Below are positions 6,728-10,032 of a DNA stretch of 10,032 bases, piece after piece (within the stretch, counting starts at the first letter, position 1; each line of letters starts with the position of its first letter). The notes beneath the pieces are model-generated. The model was not told the origin of the DNA and did no database searches. It saw only the letters and a program-made list of their open reading frames with translations. A program made the position numbers and the translations under genes. Source of the stretch: an uncultured Acidobacteriota bacterium (GTDB lineage: Bacteria > Acidobacteriota > Thermoanaerobaculia > UBA5066); assembly GCA_937902605.1 (NCBI GenBank), contig CALFNC010000554.1, positions 1-10,032 on the forward strand, in the 5' to 3' direction.

Positions 6728-7422
6728 CGGCACACGAGACGGTGGTTCAGGTCCGGGCGCTGGGGAAGGAGTTCCAGCGGCGTGGTGAGGTCGTACAGGC
6801 CCTCACCGACGTCAGCTTCTCGATTGGGAGAGGCGAAGTTGTAGGCTTCCTCGGCCCGAATGGCGCGGGAAAGACGACGACGATCCGGATCCTTCTCGGG
6901 CTTCGGAGGGCGACCAGGGGCGAGATTTGCATTACTGCGCGGCGGGTCGGCTTCGTCCTCGATGTTCCGGCGCTCTATCCGCACTTCACTCTCGAACGTA
7001 ATCTCGAGTTCTACAGCGAACTCCTCGGCCTCGCCCCGAGAGCATGGGAAGCACACATCCCGACTCTCGGCCTGTCAGATGTCGTGAAGGTCCGTGTTAG
7101 GGAGCTTTCCCTCGGGATGAAGAAGCGCGCCGAGCTGGCCCGCGCGCTTCTTGGGGAGCCCGATCTCCTCCTGCTCGACGAGCCAACGACCGGTCTGGAT
7201 CCGCAGGCGCAAGAGACGTTCCGCAAGGTCCTCCGGGCCGAAGCGGAAAAGGGAGTCTCGATCCTGATGACGAGTCACGACCTCTTCAACGTCCAGAAGG
7301 TCTGCGACAGGTTCCTGGTAATTCGGCAGGGGCGGATCCTGGTCGACGAATCGGCCGATGGCCGCGATGCCGAGGCACTCGAACGGCTCTACCTGGCGGC
7401 GATGGCGGGAGAGGAATCATGA
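6724..7422 (+). CDS. ABC transporter ATP-binding protein (BcrA/natural-product exporter type)
   Basis: This 232-residue single nucleotide-binding domain energises export through the permease encoded next. Walker A GPNGAGKT is at 44-51. The signature motif is LSLGM (128-132) in place of LSGGQ. Walker B LLLLDEP is at 148-154, the D-loop GLDP at 157-160 and the switch His at 185 (MTSHD). The usual Q-loop glutamine is not evident: the segment reads VGFVLDVPALYPHFTLERNL at 75-94, close to the form seen in BcrA and lantibiotic-immunity ATPases (IG.LIE.P.LY..LT...NL). The gene is coupled by ATGA overlaps to the maturase fragment upstream and the permease downstream. It uses more A/T-ending codons than the resident genes. 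The likely role is export of, or self-protection from, a peptide product. The substrate is unknown. Confidence 0.9.
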   Translation: MTAHETVVQVRALGKEFQRRGEVVQALTDVSFSIGRGEVVGFLGPNGAGKTTTIRILLGLRRATRGEICITARRVGFVLDVPALYPHFTLERNLEFYSELLGLAPRAWEAHIPTLGLSDVVKVRVRELSLGMKKRAELARALLGEPDLLLLDEPTTGLDPQAQETFRKVLRAEAEKGVSILMTSHDLFNVQKVCDRFLVIRQGRILVDESADGRDAEALERLYLAAMAGEES

Positions 7423-8117
7423 AGGCGCTTATCAAGAAGGAAATCCGGCTCCTCATGGAGGCGTCTGGAATGGCCGTCCTATTAGATTTCCTCCTCCCCG
7501 GCGTGGTGCTGCTCTTCGCGATGGCGACCGCGAAGTTGCATGCTCTCTCGCCGGGTCAGGCGGGCGTCGATTCCTTCGCCCTCTTCGCGACCTGCTCCTT
7601 CGGCCTCTCGAGCATGTTCCTCAGCCTGACCGCCCCAATCGCTCTCCTCGAACGGGTGACTGGAATTCTCGATACACAGCTCGCCCTCGTCGGGTCGCCC
7701 CGGCCGATCCTCTTGGCGAAGGTCGCCGTACTTGCGGGTCTCGCAACCGGGAGCTTTGCCGTCTGGGCTCTAATCGGGTTCGGAGTCTCACGGTTCATGG
7801 CGATCCCCTTTGTCAGCGTCGGGGCAGGGGGCCGTGCCCTATTTGTCGTGGCTGTCGTCTTTCCCCTATCGATCGGCCTCCTTTCGGCACTTCACATCTT
7901 CGTCGGTACCGTCTTTCCAAAGGTGGCGCCTCTTGCGAACATTGTCCTTTTCGTTGTGTCGTTCGTTGCCTTTTCAAATCTCACGTCTCTCTCGGCCGGC
8001 TTGACGAACACGGCGGTAGTGAACCTCGTTGTCATGCTGGTCTGCATGGGAGCCGTCCTGGTCGCTGTGATCTGGTTGATGGGTCTACTCCCCCGCGAGC
8101 GGCTTCTGGGGTCGTAA
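7419..8117 (+). CDS. ABC-2 type transporter permease
   Basis: This 232-residue protein begins MKALIKKEIRLLM, a common start of ABC-2 permeases. About six membrane helices lie near residues 17-38, 53-76, 97-120, 137-161, 166-186 and 200-223, with a short basic C-terminus. It is the membrane partner of the ATPase encoded just upstream; the ATG overlaps the ATPase stop in an ATGA. One ATPase and one 6-helix permease would assemble as a dimer of each, as in BcrAB- and CcmAB-like exporters. AT-ending codons such as cta, tta and gat are more frequent than in neighbouring genes, in keeping with acquired DNA. The gene ends 87 bp before the insertion-sequence end, and no further operon gene is seen in that gap. 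Confidence 0.87.
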   Translation: MKALIKKEIRLLMEASGMAVLLDFLLPGVVLLFAMATAKLHALSPGQAGVDSFALFATCSFGLSSMFLSLTAPIALLERVTGILDTQLALVGSPRPILLAKVAVLAGLATGSFAVWALIGFGVSRFMAIPFVSVGAGGRALFVVAVVFPLSIGLLSALHIFVGTVFPKVAPLANIVLFVVSFVAFSNLTSLSAGLTNTAVVNLVVMLVCMGAVLVAVIWLMGLLPRERLLGS

Positions 8118-8203
8118 GAAGGGCTTTGGTTTCGGATCCAGGTGGCTATTGCCACAGCGCCTCCCCTTACCGGTGGTTTCTCCTGGACCGCCACTTGGCC
8201 TGA
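8118..8203. other. Short gap between permease gene and IS end
   Basis: No credible gene is present. A 5-bp stem with a 4-base loop (GTGGC TATT GCCAC, 8142-8155) is too short and lacks a T-run, so it is not called a terminator. Confidence 0.5.
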
Positions 8204-8463
8204 GAGCCTGTGAAGAAATCGGGAACGCGGCTTGACAGAGTAATCAGGAAGGCACAGATTTCTTCATGCTCGAAAAGAAGACCGAGAACGAGGGTGAGAG
8301 CGGGAGCGCCCGGATCCTGACGCCGGAGCGGGAGCAGGTGGAGCTGCGAGAGTTTTGGCTGGACGGAGCGATCCCTGCGGGGCACCCAGTGCGTGCGGTG
8401 TGGGCGTTCGTTGAAGGATTGGACTTGACGGACTTGTACCGGGGAATCGGTTCGGTAGAGGGG
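8204..8463 (+). mobile_element. Left end of a truncated IS1182-like insertion sequence
   Basis: The terminus is taken from GAGCCTGTGAAGAAATC (8204-8220), which resembles the ends of this IS group, and the element continues into the transposase N-terminus. The right end is missing: transposase similarity stops at about 8463, where unrelated high-GC coding sequence begins on the other strand. TGAAGAAATC (8211-8220) and GATTTCTTCA (8257-8266) form a perfect 10-bp inverted repeat whose right arm covers the first base of the transposase ATG. A TTGACA at 8232-8237 sits in the loop. A target-site duplication cannot be determined with one end lost. Confidence 0.65.
8266..8463 (+). pseudogene. Truncated IS1182-family transposase, N-terminal 66 codons
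   Basis: The reading frame from ATG 8266 gives an acidic, low-complexity first 20 residues. It then reads QVELREFWLDGAIPAGHPVRAVWAFVEGLDLTDLYRGIGSVEG, the typical N-terminal block of IS1182-like (DDE) transposases (D/ELREFWLD..IP..HPVRAVWAFVE.LDL..LY). In intact relatives the next residues run into GRPA-DPRILLALWLYA; here the frame instead enters unrelated sequence after codon 66. The DDE catalytic core is therefore entirely absent and the product cannot transpose. AGGAAGG at 8246-8252 is a possible ribosome binding site. The open frame continues to 8856 by chance through the downstream fragments. Confidence 0.75.
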
Positions 8464-8464
8464 G

Positions 8465-8642
8465 GGCTGGACGACCGGCGACGGACCCGCGGCGCCGACC
8501 GGCCCCTTCGTGAAGCGGAGGAAGGCGAGGGAGGCGGAGCCGAAGGCGGTCGTTCCCTGGAGGCCGAGGAGGGCCCCGGTCCGGACGGCGTCGGCCGGGT
8601 TGACCAGGACGGAGGCGAAGACGGCCGCGAAGATCTCGTGGC
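8465..8642 (-). pseudogene. Internal fragment of a probable ABC-2 (NosY-like) permease
   Basis: Read on the minus strand, this stretch gives HEIFAAVFASVLVNPADAVR followed by TGALLGLQGTTAFGSASLAF and LRFTKGPVGAA. Virtually every codon ends in G or C, matching the resident coding style and opposing a chance frame. The NPADAVRTGALL...G..AF..ASLAFLRF...GAA pattern is like the last part of NosY-type ABC-2 permeases, where an NP.DA.R motif precedes the final helix. No start, stop or ATPase partner is present. One side abuts the truncated transposase, the other the membrane-gene fragment. It is unrelated to the permease at 7419-8117. The family assignment is tentative; its status as former coding DNA is firmer. 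Confidence 0.45.
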
Positions 8643-8657
8643 GGTTCGACTGGGTCG

Positions 8658-8856
8658 GCAGCCGGAGCCGTGGCTGAAGTGGCAGAAGAAGATGGACGAC
8701 ATGGAGGAGGCGCGGAAGCCGCTCCTCGCCCTCGCGTCGTGGCTCCTCGCGTCGCTCTTTGTCGCGTGGTCGGTCCAGGTGGCGCTGGGAATCACCGAAA
8801 GACCTTCTTCCGATTTCGGATGTAGTCGCGGAAGACAAACGAAGCGAGGTCGGTAG
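8658..8856 (+). pseudogene. Internally deleted second copy of the membrane-protein gene 3' end
   Basis: Bases 8658-8739 match 5834-5915 and bases 8732-8884 match 6151-6303. The two blocks share TCGCGTCG (8732-8739), which in the left copy occurs twice (5908-5915 and 6151-6158). The right copy therefore looks like the left one after loss of 243 bp (81 codons, in frame) between 8-bp direct repeats. The encoded part is QPEPWLKWQKKMDDMEEARK then PLLALASWLLASLF and the same arginine-rich tail to TAG 8854-8856. No start codon or N-terminal part belongs to it. Confidence 0.85.
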
Positions 8857-8884
8857 GCGACGCGTAGTAGGCGCGGCCGTGGGC
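8731..8884 (+). repeat. Diverged direct repeat, right copy (partner 6150-6303)
   Basis: This is the partner of the left copy, with 10 mismatches in 154 bp. Here the VWA coding sequence continues intact beyond 8884, so this copy carries the functional 3' end of the VWA gene (stop codon at 8792-8794, minus strand). Confidence 0.93.
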
Positions 8885-9880
8885 GACCTTCGTCAACGTC
8901 TCGACGAAGTCGACGAGGGCCGGGTCGGTCGCGATCATGAAAGTGGTCAGCTGGACTCCCTCCCTGCGGCACCGCTCGGCCTCGTCGAGCGTCCGATTGA
9001 CGATCTTCAGGTCGAGGCCGAAGGGGTTCTTGTAGAGGTGGCCCCCCTCGTGGATGCAGGACGGCTTGCCGTCGGTGATCAGGAAGATCTGCCGGTTGGG
9101 GGTCCGCCGGCGCGAGAGGAGGCCGCGGGCCAGGGCCAGGCCGGCCTTCGTGTTCGTGTGAAACGGGCCGACCTGCGCCCGGGATAGCTCCTCGAGGCGG
9201 ACCGGGTAGGCGTCGTCGCCGAACAGGACGACGTCGATGGTGTCCTTCGGGTACTTTTGGAGGATCAGCTCGGTCAAGGCGAGCGCGACCTTCTTGGCGG
9301 GCGTGAAGCGATCCTCTCCATAGAGGACCATCGAGTGTGAGATGTCGATCGCGATCGCCGTCGCACAGGAGCTCTGGTGCTCGACGTCGAAGACCTCCAG
9401 GTCGTCGGGCTGGAGCATCAGCTCGTCGATGTCGCGCCGGGTCGCGTTCGCGACCGACCGGATGCCGTCCAGGCGTGAAAGGTCGTCTCCGAACTCGTAC
9501 GTGTGCGTCTCCGGGAGCTGCTCGGATCCGCCTCCCGGGCGGGGGACCGAGTGGAAGCCGGCGCCCGACTTCGTGAGGGCGGAGAAGATCTCCTCCAGGG
9601 CGGCTCGGCGGATCTGCCGCTCGCCGGCACCAGCCAGCGCGAGGTTCCCTTCGGCGTCCCGGCCAACCAGGCCCTTCGCTTCGAGGGCTTCGCGGAAGGC
9701 TTCGATGTCGACATCCGGCGAGATCCAGCCTTTCCGCTGGAACTCCCGGAGCGCCTCCAGCGCCTGCTCGACGTCCCCGCCCAGCCGGGTGACCAGATCG
9801 AGGAAGAGACGAAGCAGCTCCTCGAACGTGAGGAGCGACTGCAAGAGGTCGAAGGGAAGCTCCCCGTACCGGTAGTCCAC
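8792..9880 (-). CDS. VWA-domain protein (CoxE/magnesium-chelatase-associated type)
   Basis: This 362-residue protein has a helical N-terminal region (1 to about 155, including LTFEELLRLFLDLVTRLGGDVEQALEAL) and a von Willebrand A domain at about 170-345. The metal-ion-dependent adhesion site is complete: DISHS at 179-183 (DxSxS), Thr243 in the HTNTKAG loop, and Asp270 in LITDGKPS. Such stand-alone cytoplasmic VWA proteins usually work with a MoxR or magnesium-chelatase-like AAA+ ATPase to remodel a partner or insert a metal; no such ATPase is in the window. The GTG start at 9880 is chosen because a purine-rich AGAGGAGG precedes it and MDYRYGELPFDLL fits the family beginning. The frame is open further upstream to the window edge, so a longer protein is not excluded. 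The 3' end overlaps the membrane-gene fragment on the opposite strand. Confidence 0.88.
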   Translation of the reverse strand: MDYRYGELPFDLLQSLLTFEELLRLFLDLVTRLGGDVEQALEALREFQRKGWISPDVDIEAFREALEAKGLVGRDAEGNLALAGAGERQIRRAALEEIFSALTKSGAGFHSVPRPGGGSEQLPETHTYEFGDDLSRLDGIRSVANATRRDIDELMLQPDDLEVFDVEHQSSCATAIAIDISHSMVLYGEDRFTPAKKVALALTELILQKYPKDTIDVVLFGDDAYPVRLEELSRAQVGPFHTNTKAGLALARGLLSRRRTPNRQIFLITDGKPSCIHEGGHLYKNPFGLDLKIVNRTLDEAERCRREGVQLTTFMIATDPALVDFVETLTKVAHGRAYYASPTDLASFVFRDYIRNRKKVFR

Positions 9881-9888
9881 TCCCTCCT

Positions 9889-10032
9889 CTACGACGGAGG
9901 AGGCGGAAAGGACGTTCCTCCGGGGAGCCAGTTGATAGGCCGCGAGAGCGTTCGCATCCTCCCACCGGACGAGCGGAAGACGACACGCAGGTCGTGGCGC
10001 CCCTCGTCGCCCGGGAGGAACGGCAATCGCGC
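9889..10032 (-). CDS. C-terminal end of an unidentified upstream gene (partial)
   Basis: On the minus strand a frame enters from the window edge and stops at TAG 9889-9891, 8 bp before the VWA GTG. Its 47 codons read DLRVVFRSSGGRMRTLSRPINWLPGGTSF and end in PPPPS. Its third codon positions are richer in G/C than those of the VWA frame extended upstream, and the 8-bp spacing to the next start is operon-like. I do not recognise the family. Confidence 0.4.
   Translation of the reverse strand, partial: ARLPFLPGDEGRHDLRVVFRSSGGRMRTLSRPINWLPGGTSFPPPPS

Noticed and set aside
8142..8155. Rho-independent terminator after the permease gene
   Set aside because: Stem of only 5 bp and no U-tract.
8266..8856. 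A single 196-residue protein starting at the transposase ATG
   Set aside because: The frame runs by chance through three unrelated pieces (transposase start, antisense permease fragment, membrane-gene fragment), so it is not one gene.
8244..9986. 580-codon minus-strand frame through the VWA gene and repeat region
   Set aside because: Frame-shifted shadow of the VWA gene, which has a complete MIDAS in its own frame.
1..10032. tRNA, rRNA, CRISPR arrays or phage genes
   Set aside because: No cloverleaf, rRNA-like stretch, regularly spaced short repeats or phage structural motifs were seen on either strand.

Overview
The window is a high-GC bacterial chromosome segment. Codons in the resident genes end almost always in G or C. 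The order ybeY - CNNM/CBS protein - era, followed by an MglA-like small GTPase with a long tail, suggests an Acidobacteriota- or Myxococcota-like organism. That placement is an inference from gene content only.

Left half (1-6275), ordinary resident genes. ybeY (5' end outside the window), a CorC/HlyC-type CNNM-CBS protein and era form a translationally coupled plus-strand operon with 4-bp stop/start overlaps. Tail to tail with era lies a minus-strand MglA-like GTPase. It is divergent from a plus-strand pair made of an RNase Z-like metallo-beta-lactamase-fold hydrolase and a 514-residue polytopic membrane protein. The roughly 75-bp divergent intergenic region holds overlapping promoter-like elements.

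Middle (5834-8884), a mosaic. The 3' end of the membrane-protein gene and the antisense 3' end of a VWA-domain gene occur twice, as diverged direct repeats (10 differences in 154 bp). The left copy is 6150-6303 and the right copy 8731-8884. Further membrane-gene sequence precedes the right copy, minus an exact 243-bp in-frame deletion between 8-bp direct repeats. Between the copies lie, in order: a 5'-truncated gene that looks like the Cys-rich C-terminal (SPASM-like) end of a radical SAM maturase; an ABC ATPase and an ABC-2 permease, each coupled by ATGA overlaps; the left end of an IS1182-like insertion sequence with a truncated transposase; and an orphan piece of what looks like a NosY-type ABC-2 permease on the minus strand. 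The maturase-plus-exporter block uses more A/T-ending codons than its surroundings and looks transferred. It resembles the back half of a modified-peptide (RiPP) biosynthesis and export operon, decapitated at the repeat junction.

Right end (8792-10032). An intact minus-strand VWA-domain protein with a complete MIDAS motif is preceded by what is probably the tail of another minus-strand gene running off the window.

The most notable content is the truncated maturase/ABC exporter operon and the diverged repeats around it. These repeats record recombination between homologous segments from two lineages, or else a metagenomic assembly chimera; that alternative must be excluded first.
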